A stretch of 64,000 nucleotides of DNA from Prevotellaceae bacterium UBA2744 (GTDB lineage: Bacteria; Bacteroidota; Bacteroidia; Bacteroidales; Bacteroidaceae): assembly GCA_002353575.1 (NCBI GenBank), contig DEJQ01000018.1, positions 25,498 to 89,497 of the forward strand, read 5' to 3'. Below the pieces are notes generated by a model. The model worked only from the letters and a program-made list of their open reading frames with translations. It did not search any database and was not told the origin of the DNA. Of the stretch, positions 17,455 to 26,888 are shown in pieces; positions within the stretch are counted from its first letter, which is position 1; each line of letters opens with the position of its first letter. The position numbers and the translations under genes are program-made.

Positions 17455-20400
17455 ATCTGAAAGGACGTTATAGCACGTGGGGATGGGTGTGGCGCATCGG
17501 GCTTTGCCTTGTGCTGTCACCCCTTTTCCTGTTGGCTATAGTGTCCGTTTTGTTATATATCCCGACTGTGCAGAAATGGGCAGTGGATAAGGCTGCCAAC
17601 GTTTTGAGCGAGGAGATGCAAATGGATGTAAGCGTCGATGCAGTCCGCCTGAAGTGTCCGCTCGACCTGAGCCTGAACGGAATGCTCGCCGTGCAGGAGG
17701 GAGATACTGTGCTCGATGCTGAAGAACTGGCACTGAGTGTACGTTTCTTTCCCTTGTTTAAGGGGGATGTGGAAATTGATGATATTCATCTGAACAATAC
17801 GAAACTGAATACCCGTGAACTCATCGAGGCTTGTACTGTGAAGGGGTATGTAGGACGGCTGGCCCTGGCTTCTCATAGCACCAGCCTGTGCGATGAAATC
17901 GCAGTTTTGAACTATGCAAATCTGAAGGATGCCGACCTGAATATCTCGATGGCAGACTCTGTGTCCAAGGATACAACCACTTCGGAACCCGTAAAATGGG
18001 TAATCGATCTGAGAGACGTACAGATTGATAATGTGCGTGTGGACTTTGATATGCCTGACGGCGAGGATAGCCTGGCTAGTAGTTCTGGTATTGCTGGTAA
18101 TTCTAGTAATTCTAGTAGTTCTGGTATGAATAGTCCGCATAGGATAAAGATGTATGCTTATATCGGAAAGGGCAGTCTGCACGGATTTATCGACTTGGGC
18201 GCACAACAGTATAATGTCGATAAAATCCGGGTTTCCGATGCTGAGTTGGGATATGACCAGATGGTGACTGCCAAGGATGTGAACATCGATGTCGATTCCT
18301 TGCGATACAGTGGAGTCGGTGACCTCTCACTGGTTATCAACCAGATTGCAACAAAAGTGTATCCAGAGATGGGCGGAGTGAACGACCGCTATTTCATTCC
18401 TGTCGTTGAAACGAAGGGTAGGGTAGAGATGGACTCTGTATCGCTTTCGATTCCGCGGCTTTCGCTGAAGACGGAAGAGTCGCGTCTGAAGGTGAAGATG
18501 AAAATGGATTTCAATGCCTTCGATTCTATCAATCCAGGGCAGATGATGCTCGATGCGAAGACACAATTAGGACGAGGCGACATACAGTCGGCTGTGTTCG
18601 GATTTCTGCCAGAGAAGGATGCACGCGACCTGAATAACACACTCAATCAGTATCTGCCAAACAAACCTATTGCCGCTTCGGTCGAAGCCAAGGGGAATAT
18701 GCAGCATCTGGAAGTGAACAGGATGGATGCTGTGATTGAGGGTTTTGCCAAGTTGCAGTCTTCGGCTTTGTTAGACCATGATGACCTGGCAGCAGATGCC
18801 AGTCTCGACGTACTTGGCGGTACTGTTGCTGCCCAGGCGGCATACAATATGAGGTCGGATGCTTATGATGCTAACATAGGTATTCGTAATCTGGCTGTTC
18901 ATAAGCTGGTGGATATGCCGGAACGGTGTAGCATAACCGGAACAGTGAGTGCCAAGGGACAGGGATTTGACTTCCTTGACAGGAATACTTATGTGAATGC
19001 CAAGGTGGCTCTGAGCAACGGATACTTCGGCAAGACAGACCTGAGCTCGATGATGGCAGATGCGAGTCTGTCGCGCGGTGTGCTGAAAACCAATCTGAAA
19101 TGCGATAATGACCAGTTGGTAGCTGATGTGAATCTGAATGCCAATGTTGGTGGCGTGATTGAAAACCGCATGAAGGGAAGAGCCGTGAAGGAGAGTTTAG
19201 AGGGCATGATGAATGTGAATATAGATTATGCCGACATTATGGCTATGGGATTCATCGATACTGCCTTTGTAGTCAGAACCAAAGGCGAGGCTGATTTTTC
19301 GTTTGCCGATTGGAGCAGCAAACATCCGCTTTGTCTTTTGAATGTGGATATAAAAGGTGTGAACATACATACATTCTCCGATTCCATAGTCACCGATGCT
19401 TTCATGTTGAAGGCTCTCACTACGGTGGATAGTACTGATATAGACTTCTATGCGGGTGACTTGAGACTTGATTTCCGTACTCCGAACAACCTGCTGACGT
19501 TCATTGAGAAGTCGATGAAATGGAATGGTATGTTCTCGAAACAGATGAAGAACAGGAATGTGGATATGTACGAACTGAAGAGTTATCTTCCTGTTATGTA
19601 TTTAGATGCTCATGCAGGCATGCATAATCCTGTGACTCCTCTCATGAAAGAGTATGGTATGTCGTTCTCCGACTTCTCGCTGAAAGCGAGGACCGATCCC
19701 GAGGCGGGTATCAGTTGTCGTGGACATATGTATGCCCTGCATTACGATTCGATCAGAGTCGATACCACATATTTTATTGTAAAGCAGGACTCTGCTCTTA
19801 TGACGTATAAGGCTGCCGCCATCAGCAAAAACCAGCCGATGATGCCTGGATTTGTAGCTCTGCTTGATGGCTATTCAAGTCCGAAGGAAGCAGATGCCCA
19901 CCTGCGATTCTTCAATAAGAAGAGAGAGAAAGGACTTGACCTGGGACTGCATGCACACACGACCGATACAGCCGTGAACATAACATTGTATCCGGATCAG
20001 CCTGTGCTGGGATTCAGGAAGTTCCAGCTGAATAAGGATAATCTTGTGCAGGTCCGGTTGTCGCGCCCCCAACCCAAAGCACCTGTGGAGTTCGGAGTGG
20101 TCAGTGCAAACATAGAGCTGCAGTCGCTCGAAGACAGCAGTTATATATCGCTTCATGCTCAGCCAAACGAATATAACGAACAGACGGCGCATGCAATCAT
20201 CAGACATCTGGATATTGGTGCATTATTAAAAGATGTGCCGTTAGTTCCGCAGATAGAAGGTCTGTTCAGTGCCGATGCCACATACGATGTACATGACAAA
20301 CAGTTTAAGGTTATGAGCGATGTGTCGCTGAAGGACTTCGTATATGAGGAAATGCCGGTAGGCAATTTGCGTTCTCATCTGGTCTATGTGCCAGAGGGAG

Positions 20401-22079
20401 CAGATATGCATACGGTGGATGCTTCGCTCGATTATAACGATACTCATGTGGCTACGATGAAGGGTAGTTATAGTACGAAGACTCCTGAGGGGTATCTGAA
20501 TGCCGACCTGCAACTGGCAGAGGTGCCACTGTCGCTCATCTCGCCTTTCGTTCCCGATAAGATGATGGGATTCACAGGTACGATGACTGGCGATATACTC
20601 GTGCAGGGACCTGCGGACAAACTGATGTTCAACGGCAAGGTGGTCACGAAGGATGTGCATATAATCTCAGAACCATATTCACTTGACCTGCGACTGGACA
20701 ATTCTACTGCGTATATAGAGGACAGCCGTATTAAGTTTGACCACTATAAAATATACGGAGCCGGAGATACTCCGCTTGACTTTGACGGATACTTTGACTT
20801 CTCCGACTTTGATAATATGTATATGTCGCTGTCGCTCTATGGCTATGGATTCAAACTGATTGAGGCTAAGCGTACACGCAAGGCAGTGCTCTTCGGAGAC
20901 ATATACGGAGATATCGTGTTCCGTGTGCATGGTTCGATGAAGGATCTTTCGGTTCGTGGAGTGGTGAATGTGTTGAGCAAGACAGACATGACATATATTC
21001 TGGTCGATACTCCACTCACACAGGGTGACAGGATGGAGGATGTCGTTACCTTCGTGGATTTCAATGCCCCGCCCGATACTACAGTCGTGAGACCACAGGC
21101 TATGGGTATCGACATGAGGGTTGCACTGAGAATTGAGGAAGGGGCAAAGTTCAATTGTGAGTTCTCTGCCGACCGCCAGAGTTATATAACCCTGCGCAGC
21201 GGCGGTCAGGTGACTATGGCATATACACCGGAGGGTGTGCTGAATGTGATTGGCAGAATTTCATTTACCGAAGGAGAAATGAAATATACCCTGCCTATCA
21301 TCCCGCTGAAGACATTCAAGATTGCATCGGGCAGCTATGTGGATTTCAATGGCGACGTGATGAATCCGACACTCAATATCGCTGCGACGGAACGGACCAA
21401 GGCTATGGTCAGCAGCGACGGCTCTACACCGAGAAGTGTTGCGTTTGACGTGGGAGTGAAGATATCCAACACCCTTTCTGATATGGGATTGCAATTCACC
21501 ATCGATGCTCCGCAGGATGCTGCCGTAAAGGATGAACTGGCAGGATATACTGAAGAGGAGAAGAATAAACTGGCTGTGGCTATGATGGCAACGGGAATGT
21601 ACCTGTCGGCAAACAACTCAACGAGTACGGCATCGAGCGGTGCCCTGAACAGTTTCCTGCAGTCGGAAATAAACAGTCTGACAGGCAAGACGCTGGGTTC
21701 TGTGGTAGATGTAAGTGTGGGGATTGACAATACTACCTATGCCAACGGAGAAACCGGAACGGACTACTCGTTTAAGTTTACCAAGCGATTCTTCAGCGAC
21801 CGCCTGAATGTAGTGGTAGGCGGTAAGGTGTCGAGCAACAAGAATGTAAACCAACAGTCGGGTATGAATTCGTTTATTGACGACGTGTCGCTCGAATGGC
21901 GACTCGATCGTAGTGCCACGAGATACATACGACTGTTCCGTGGCAAGGACTATAATAATATTGTAGATGGTGTACTCGATAAGAGCGGTGCCGGTCTGCT
22001 GTTGCGCAAGAAGGTAGATAAAGTAACGGATTTGTTCATATTCAAGAAAAAGAAAACAGTAAAAGTTGAAAACCGCTAA
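17451..22079 (+). CDS. tamB: TamB-family translocation and assembly / lipid-transfer protein
   Basis: 1,542 aa. One N-terminal membrane anchor (LCLVLSPLFLLAIVSVLLYIP) is followed by a very long, beta-strand-rich, cysteine-poor body of AsmA/TamB type, ending in a TamB C-terminal (DUF490) region with G-x-I-S-F-T-E-G-E-M-K-Y and DFNGDVMNPTLNI. Family members span the periplasm as a hydrophobic groove and work with an Omp85 partner in outer-membrane protein or lipid delivery. The partner tamL follows directly with a 14-bp overlap. A Ser/Asn/Gly-rich insert near residues 207-228 comes from a short DNA repeat (18072-18135). The start overlaps the GH53 stop (ATGA). Confidence 0.9.
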   Translation: MNLKGRYSTWGWVWRIGLCLVLSPLFLLAIVSVLLYIPTVQKWAVDKAANVLSEEMQMDVSVDAVRLKCPLDLSLNGMLAVQEGDTVLDAEELALSVRFFPLFKGDVEIDDIHLNNTKLNTRELIEACTVKGYVGRLALASHSTSLCDEIAVLNYANLKDADLNISMADSVSKDTTTSEPVKWVIDLRDVQIDNVRVDFDMPDGEDSLASSSGIAGNSSNSSSSGMNSPHRIKMYAYIGKGSLHGFIDLGAQQYNVDKIRVSDAELGYDQMVTAKDVNIDVDSLRYSGVGDLSLVINQIATKVYPEMGGVNDRYFIPVVETKGRVEMDSVSLSIPRLSLKTEESRLKVKMKMDFNAFDSINPGQMMLDAKTQLGRGDIQSAVFGFLPEKDARDLNNTLNQYLPNKPIAASVEAKGNMQHLEVNRMDAVIEGFAKLQSSALLDHDDLAADASLDVLGGTVAAQAAYNMRSDAYDANIGIRNLAVHKLVDMPERCSITGTVSAKGQGFDFLDRNTYVNAKVALSNGYFGKTDLSSMMADASLSRGVLKTNLKCDNDQLVADVNLNANVGGVIENRMKGRAVKESLEGMMNVNIDYADIMAMGFIDTAFVVRTKGEADFSFADWSSKHPLCLLNVDIKGVNIHTFSDSIVTDAFMLKALTTVDSTDIDFYAGDLRLDFRTPNNLLTFIEKSMKWNGMFSKQMKNRNVDMYELKSYLPVMYLDAHAGMHNPVTPLMKEYGMSFSDFSLKARTDPEAGISCRGHMYALHYDSIRVDTTYFIVKQDSALMTYKAAAISKNQPMMPGFVALLDGYSSPKEADAHLRFFNKKREKGLDLGLHAHTTDTAVNITLYPDQPVLGFRKFQLNKDNLVQVRLSRPQPKAPVEFGVVSANIELQSLEDSSYISLHAQPNEYNEQTAHAIIRHLDIGALLKDVPLVPQIEGLFSADATYDVHDKQFKVMSDVSLKDFVYEEMPVGNLRSHLVYVPEGADMHTVDASLDYNDTHVATMKGSYSTKTPEGYLNADLQLAEVPLSLISPFVPDKMMGFTGTMTGDILVQGPADKLMFNGKVVTKDVHIISEPYSLDLRLDNSTAYIEDSRIKFDHYKIYGAGDTPLDFDGYFDFSDFDNMYMSLSLYGYGFKLIEAKRTRKAVLFGDIYGDIVFRVHGSMKDLSVRGVVNVLSKTDMTYILVDTPLTQGDRMEDVVTFVDFNAPPDTTVVRPQAMGIDMRVALRIEEGAKFNCEFSADRQSYITLRSGGQVTMAYTPEGVLNVIGRISFTEGEMKYTLPIIPLKTFKIASGSYVDFNGDVMNPTLNIAATERTKAMVSSDGSTPRSVAFDVGVKISNTLSDMGLQFTIDAPQDAAVKDELAGYTEEEKNKLAVAMMATGMYLSANNSTSTASSGALNSFLQSEINSLTGKTLGSVVDVSVGIDNTTYANGETGTDYSFKFTKRFFSDRLNVVVGGKVSSNKNVNQQSGMNSFIDDVSLEWRLDRSATRYIRLFRGKDYNNIVDGVLDKSGAGLLLRKKVDKVTDLFIFKKKKTVKVENR
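18072..18135 (+). repeat. Degenerate short tandem repeat coding a Ser-rich linker in tamB
   Basis: Repeated AGTAGTTCTGGT / AGTAATTCT units encode a Ser/Asn/Gly stretch within TamB. This is probably a disordered linker of variable length. Confidence 0.6.
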
Positions 22080-24408
22080 TTACATATTATTCTGTCTGAT
22101 GTTGTGTCTTCTTGCAGGTTGTTCCACTACGAGCAACTTGCCCGAGGGAGAGTATCTATACACAGGTATTAAGTCCATAAATGTCAACGGAAAGTCAGAT
22201 GCTCCGCTCGAAGCTGCTGCATTGGCCGAAGCCGAGGCGGCTCTTGCCTATGCACCTAACAACTCTCTGTTTGGAAGTTCCAAGATACGGACTCCATTGC
22301 CAATAGGGTTATGGATATACAACTCGATGGGATATAAAGAGCAGAAGGGAATACGTAAGTGGTTCTTCGATACTTTTGCTGCCACTCCACGCACCATTAC
22401 GTCTGCCTCGCCAGATACACGTGTGAAGGTGACAAGGAATCTGCTGCGAAACTACGGTTATTTCGGGGCTGACGTGAACTACGAACTCATTTCCGGCAAG
22501 AATCCAAAGAAAAAGAAAATAACGTATAATATCAATCTGGGTCAGGCTCGTTATCTGGATTCAATTAAGTATGTGTTCCCGCAGGTGGAGGACAGCATCC
22601 TACAGGCAACGAAAGAAAACTGCCTGCTGAAGAAGGGGAATCAGTTCTCGGTCTTGGACCTGCAGAATGAGAAGATACGACTGAACAAGGAGTTCCATAA
22701 TAACGGATTCTATTTCTATCGAACAGATTATATTCAGTATTTTGCCGATTCGCTTAATAATCCGGGAAAGGTAGATCTCAGGGTCGTAGCTGACAGACAG
22801 ATGCCGGATAAGGCTAAGCGTCAGTGGAAATTCGGAAAGCGCGATGTCTTTATCCGTCAGAATAGCGGTGTCGGCCTGTCGGGTGGTAATAGCCGTCAGC
22901 GCATGATGCAGTATGACGACACACTGTCGTTCCGTAACCTTACCATTGCCTATCAGGGAAAGCGGATGCCTGTGTCGCAGCGAGTAATCTACCGTGGACT
23001 CAAATACCGTGCTAACCGATTGTATAATGAGGATCAGGTGTCGCAGACCGTGAATGCGCTTTCGAGTATGAATATCTTTTCCAACGTACAGGTTTCGTTT
23101 ACTCCCCGTGATACTACAGATACTTGTACGATTCTCGATTCTCGCATCAACTTGACGATGGACAAACTCATAGATGCCTCGCTTGAGTTTAACCTGACAT
23201 ATAAGAGTAATACACAGTTCGGACCGGATCTGGCACTTACCTTCGCCAAACGCAATGCCTTCCATCGTGGTGAAACTCTCTCGCTGACGCTGCGCGGACT
23301 TTACTACTGGCGTTTGTCGGGACGTGAAGGTCTGAATGTGAACAGAAGAGATACTTACGAATATGGATTTGAATTAGGATATACTGTGCCTTGGATTGCA
23401 TTCCCCGGACTGGTCAACCGCCGTCACCGTTATCCTGCGACCACTAAGTTCACGGGTGCTTTTACGCGCTCAAACATAGCAAACGTATATCGTTTCAACC
23501 GTTTCCAGATAGGAGTGGATTATGCCTTCCAGACATCTAAATATATAAAGCATAATTTCTCGCCTTTGAATATTGATATGCTCGACGTGCGAGAAGTGTC
23601 GGAGGATTATTTCAAGGCGATGAACCGTTATAACTCCGCTATGGCCATGCTTGTAGCCGACCGTTACACTCCCTCAATGCAATATACGTTCAATTACGAT
23701 AATTCTTCGAACCCGTACCTGAATGTAACCACGAATTTCATGGCAACGGTGAAGGAGGCAGGTAATATCATAGCTGCTGCGCAGGCTATAGGCGGCAAGT
23801 CGTGGAACGAGAAAGACAAGTCTTTTGTCTTCAAGAAATACAGCCAGTTTCTGAAGTTTATCTTTGAACTGCGTAATAAATTCAGACTAACCCCTCGGAG
23901 TCTTATTGCCACACGTGCATATCTGGGATTCATCCGTCCTTATGGTAATTCAGCCAATACTCCATCCACCGATTGGTTCTATGCCGGCGGTGCAAACAGT
24001 ATCCGTGCGTTTTCGACCCGATCAATCGGTCCTGGCGGGTACTACGATCCCAATGTGAATTACTATCTGCTGCATAGTGGAGATATAAGAATGGAACTGA
24101 ATGCAGAATATCGTTTCCCATTGTTCGGAAATCTGTATGGAGCACTTTTCCTTGATGCCGGTAACGTGTGGAAATGGAAAGATTCCACAGTGAGGGAATA
24201 CGAATTGCGTTCTGACTCCTTCCTCAAGCAGATAGCTCTTGGTACAGGTCTCGGTCTGCGATACGATATGGATTTCCTCGTGCTGCGATTCGATGTCGGT
24301 GTGGCTATTCATGCTCCATACGATACGGGTAAGTCTGGCTACTATAACATACCACGGTTCTGGAAGGACGGTGTAGCCCTCCACTTCGCCGTCGGTTATC
24401 CATTCTAA
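22066..24408 (+). CDS. tamL: TamL-type lipoprotein Omp85 / BamA-family outer-membrane protein
   Basis: 780 aa. Begins with a lipoprotein signal ending in the lipobox LLAGC, then POTRA-like segments (about 30-330) and a 16-strand-type Omp85 beta-barrel to the C-terminus, which ends in aromatic Phe (VGYPF). The barrel contains the Omp85 RGY-like loop region GGANSIRAFSTRSIGPG. In Bacteroidota the TamA role is taken by this lipidated form, TamL, encoded next to tamB as here. The start must be TTG at 22066: an in-frame TAA lies at 22060-22062 and the next ATG would remove the signal peptide. It overlaps the end of tamB by 14 bp. Confidence 0.92.
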   Translation: MKTANYILFCLMLCLLAGCSTTSNLPEGEYLYTGIKSINVNGKSDAPLEAAALAEAEAALAYAPNNSLFGSSKIRTPLPIGLWIYNSMGYKEQKGIRKWFFDTFAATPRTITSASPDTRVKVTRNLLRNYGYFGADVNYELISGKNPKKKKITYNINLGQARYLDSIKYVFPQVEDSILQATKENCLLKKGNQFSVLDLQNEKIRLNKEFHNNGFYFYRTDYIQYFADSLNNPGKVDLRVVADRQMPDKAKRQWKFGKRDVFIRQNSGVGLSGGNSRQRMMQYDDTLSFRNLTIAYQGKRMPVSQRVIYRGLKYRANRLYNEDQVSQTVNALSSMNIFSNVQVSFTPRDTTDTCTILDSRINLTMDKLIDASLEFNLTYKSNTQFGPDLALTFAKRNAFHRGETLSLTLRGLYYWRLSGREGLNVNRRDTYEYGFELGYTVPWIAFPGLVNRRHRYPATTKFTGAFTRSNIANVYRFNRFQIGVDYAFQTSKYIKHNFSPLNIDMLDVREVSEDYFKAMNRYNSAMAMLVADRYTPSMQYTFNYDNSSNPYLNVTTNFMATVKEAGNIIAAAQAIGGKSWNEKDKSFVFKKYSQFLKFIFELRNKFRLTPRSLIATRAYLGFIRPYGNSANTPSTDWFYAGGANSIRAFSTRSIGPGGYYDPNVNYYLLHSGDIRMELNAEYRFPLFGNLYGALFLDAGNVWKWKDSTVREYELRSDSFLKQIALGTGLGLRYDMDFLVLRFDVGVAIHAPYDTGKSGYYNIPRFWKDGVALHFAVGYPF

Positions 24409-24429
24409 CATAAAAACATTTCACTAATC

Positions 24430-25464
24430 ATGCTCTACCCACTTCTATTTGAACCCAATTTGCATCCGACCGTATGGGGCGGAAAACAAATACAGACATA
24501 CAAGAAGCAGACACCAGCCAACGAACCCATTGGCGAGAGTTGGGAAGTCAGTGTAGTACCTTCATCTGTGAGTATCATCAGCAATGGTGAGTTCAAGGGT
24601 ATGCCCCTGGACCGAATTGTGAAGGAGTTTGGTCCGGAGTTGTTGGGAAAGAGTGTCTTTGAGAAATATTCGGGTGAATTTCCACTGCTGATTAAGTTTA
24701 TTGACGCAGCCGACGACCTGAGTATTCAGGTGCATCCGAATGATGAACTGGCAAGCGAAGTCGGGAAGAACGGCAAGACGGAATGCTGGTATATCATAGA
24801 TGCAAAGCCTGGAGCTTTCCTGTATGCCGGAATGAAGGAACAGATAACGAAGGAAGAATATGTGAAGAGGGTAGAGAAGGGAACAATATGTGACGTTCTT
24901 GCCAAGCACAGTGTGAAGGCGGGTGATGTGTTTTATCTGCCTGCAGGTCGTGTACATGCAATCTGCGGAGGCATACTCCTTGCCGAAGTGCAGCAGAATA
25001 GTGACATTACATATCGTATATATGATTATAACCGTCCCGGACTGGACGGAAAACCCCGCCAGCTGCATACTGCCGAGGCTCTCAGGGCGATAGACTTCAA
25101 TGTGCAGGATGAATACCGCACAATATACAATGATGAGCAGCAGCGGGCAAACCCTTGTATCGAGTCACCATTCTTTACTATGCGGATAGTGTTGACCAAT
25201 CGTCCCTTCCATCGTAACCTGATGAAGTACGATTCGTTTATCGTCACTATGTGTCTGGAGGGTGATTGTAGGATTAAGATACGTCACACTGGTGACGAAA
25301 TCCTGCTGCGTGAAGGGTATTCATGTCTTATCCCTGCCTGTATAGCAGATTATGATGTCATTCCACAGAATGAGAAGGGGCTGACCCGCCTTCTGGATGC
25401 GTACATGAATAACAATAAGAACCTTGTTAGCAAGGTAACAAGGTTCTTACATATTGCAGATTAG
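24430..25464 (+). CDS. manA: Mannose-6-phosphate isomerase, class I
   Basis: 344 aa, the shorter cupin-type phosphomannose isomerase. Zinc-site motifs are visible: LSIQVHPND (Gln and His ligands), KTECWYI (Glu ligand) and LPAGRVHAI (His ligand). It converts fructose-6-phosphate and mannose-6-phosphate, linking mannose use or GDP-mannose synthesis with glycolysis; a GH26 mannanase lies elsewhere in the window. It follows tamL after 21 bp and is probably last in the mdh operon. Its final codons (N-K-N-L-V-S-K-V-T-R-F-L) coincide with the 14-bp stem of the transcription terminator. Confidence 0.93.
   Translation: MLYPLLFEPNLHPTVWGGKQIQTYKKQTPANEPIGESWEVSVVPSSVSIISNGEFKGMPLDRIVKEFGPELLGKSVFEKYSGEFPLLIKFIDAADDLSIQVHPNDELASEVGKNGKTECWYIIDAKPGAFLYAGMKEQITKEEYVKRVEKGTICDVLAKHSVKAGDVFYLPAGRVHAICGGILLAEVQQNSDITYRIYDYNRPGLDGKPRQLHTAEALRAIDFNVQDEYRTIYNDEQQRANPCIESPFFTMRIVLTNRPFHRNLMKYDSFIVTMCLEGDCRIKIRHTGDEILLREGYSCLIPACIADYDVIPQNEKGLTRLLDAYMNNNKNLVSKVTRFLHIAD
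25416..25449. terminator. Bidirectional terminator overlapping the end of manA
   Basis: A perfect 14-bp stem TAAGAACCTTGTTA / TAACAAGGTTCTTA with a 6-nt loop lies between two convergent genes, with a T-run at 25465-25469. It sits inside the last codons of manA and 34 bp past the stop of the opposing gene. Confidence 0.8.
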
Positions 25465-25482
25465 TTTTTCTCGACAGTTGGC

Positions 25483-26859
25483 TTAGAACGGGAAGTTGAT
25501 ACCGAGGTTTACGTTTGCCCGACCCGAGAGCGGCAGACCTTGTTTCGCAAGTTTTCCCAGAGTGTGGTCCATTCCGACGAAGAGGTTGAATCCGGTCGGG
25601 TGGATATTGATGAGCCATCCGAAGCTGGCACCAAACGTGGTGAATGCAAAGTTGGCAGTGGCCGAGATTGCTTTTATAGGAGCTACGTTTGCTGAGAAGC
25701 GGAAGTCGGTCCAACTGTATTTTCCCTGAATGCGAGTGGTATTGATGAAACCGAAGGTCAGTTTGTCGTAGAACTTAGTCTTGTATTCTGCACCCCATGT
25801 CAGAGTGGCTCCAAGAGATCTTGAGCGGCTGCCTGCGTTGCCCATATCCTTCAATTCGTACAACTGGGCTACACCTTCAGCGAGACGTTCCTTTTCGTTG
25901 TCGAAAGAATGTTCTGTGTTGTCCTTCAGGTTGAATATGTACTTGTCAGTCTCTACGCTGTGCTCTCCGTCGGTTGATGCTACGAAGTTGTTCTTCCAGC
26001 CAATCCATCCGAGGTCGAGCAGTGAGAGAGACACCTTCCAATTGTCGTCAATCTTATATTCAGCACCAAGGTCGAATGCCATGCCAAAACCGTTTACGCC
26101 CCATTTTGTCTTGTCTATTCCAGACACATACCTGTGCATTGTCTGCTGACCTGCAGGTCCGCGCATCTTGTTTTCCATCTTGTATTGCACATCCTTGATG
26201 CTGGTCTGGATGATAGCATCTGTGACACCAATGAACTTGTCGTCTCTCAGTTCCAGTATGCCCTTGTTCACGTTGGCATCTACGTTAGCCACACCTAAAA
26301 GGATCTTCACCTTGGCACCTACGCGCCACTGGTCATCGATATTGCGGCTGTGACCTAATGCTAATTCTACGTACGCATCAGCATGAGCATTCAGATTGCC
26401 TATGTCGTATGTCTTGTTTTCTACGCCTTCCTTCGCCAGACGAAGCAACGAGCCTGGCAGATTGACAGAGACGTTCTCGCGGGCGTTGATTTCGAATGTG
26501 TTATATCCGCCCCATGCCTTGAAACCGAATCCTAAGATCTGCATCCGCAGATTCTGCACAATGCGGTGCTTGTCCTTGATGTTCTGAAGGAATTCATCTG
26601 TGGCGACGTTTGGATTCAGGAACAGAACTGTTCTGCCGTTACGGTTGAAGAATATGTTGTCGGGTCTCAGGTTACTATTGAGTCCTACGTTTAAATTGCC
26701 GAGTGCAGGCATGGACACATAATTCTGTTCGTTGCCGATTGCCGGGTTGAGGTCATGTCTGTAGAGATAACCGTCATTATATCTACCTGAGCGCAGGTCT
26801 TGTGCCGATGCGGTAACTGCCATGCAAAGAACCGCAACCATATATAATATTCTTTTCAT
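25483..26859 (-). CDS. DUF5723 family outer-membrane protein
   Basis: 458 aa with a clean signal peptide (MKRILYMVAVLCMAVTASAQ). The body is rich in alternating strands (LGFGFKAWGGYNTFEI, WRVGAKVKILLGVANV, WKVSLSLLDLGWIGW, ITLTWGAEYK-like segments) and ends in aromatic Phe (LGINFPF), all typical of an outer-membrane beta-barrel. The sequence matches the Bacteroidota DUF5723 family, whose function is not established. It is 29 bp downstream of the lipoprotein gene and most likely in the same transcript, suggesting the two products act together at the outer membrane. Confidence 0.8.
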   Translation of the reverse strand: MKRILYMVAVLCMAVTASAQDLRSGRYNDGYLYRHDLNPAIGNEQNYVSMPALGNLNVGLNSNLRPDNIFFNRNGRTVLFLNPNVATDEFLQNIKDKHRIVQNLRMQILGFGFKAWGGYNTFEINARENVSVNLPGSLLRLAKEGVENKTYDIGNLNAHADAYVELALGHSRNIDDQWRVGAKVKILLGVANVDANVNKGILELRDDKFIGVTDAIIQTSIKDVQYKMENKMRGPAGQQTMHRYVSGIDKTKWGVNGFGMAFDLGAEYKIDDNWKVSLSLLDLGWIGWKNNFVASTDGEHSVETDKYIFNLKDNTEHSFDNEKERLAEGVAQLYELKDMGNAGSRSRSLGATLTWGAEYKTKFYDKLTFGFINTTRIQGKYSWTDFRFSANVAPIKAISATANFAFTTFGASFGWLINIHPTGFNLFVGMDHTLGKLAKQGLPLSGRANVNLGINFPF

Positions 26860-26888
26860 AGTCTTAATTTGTTTTTAGAAGTTATTGG

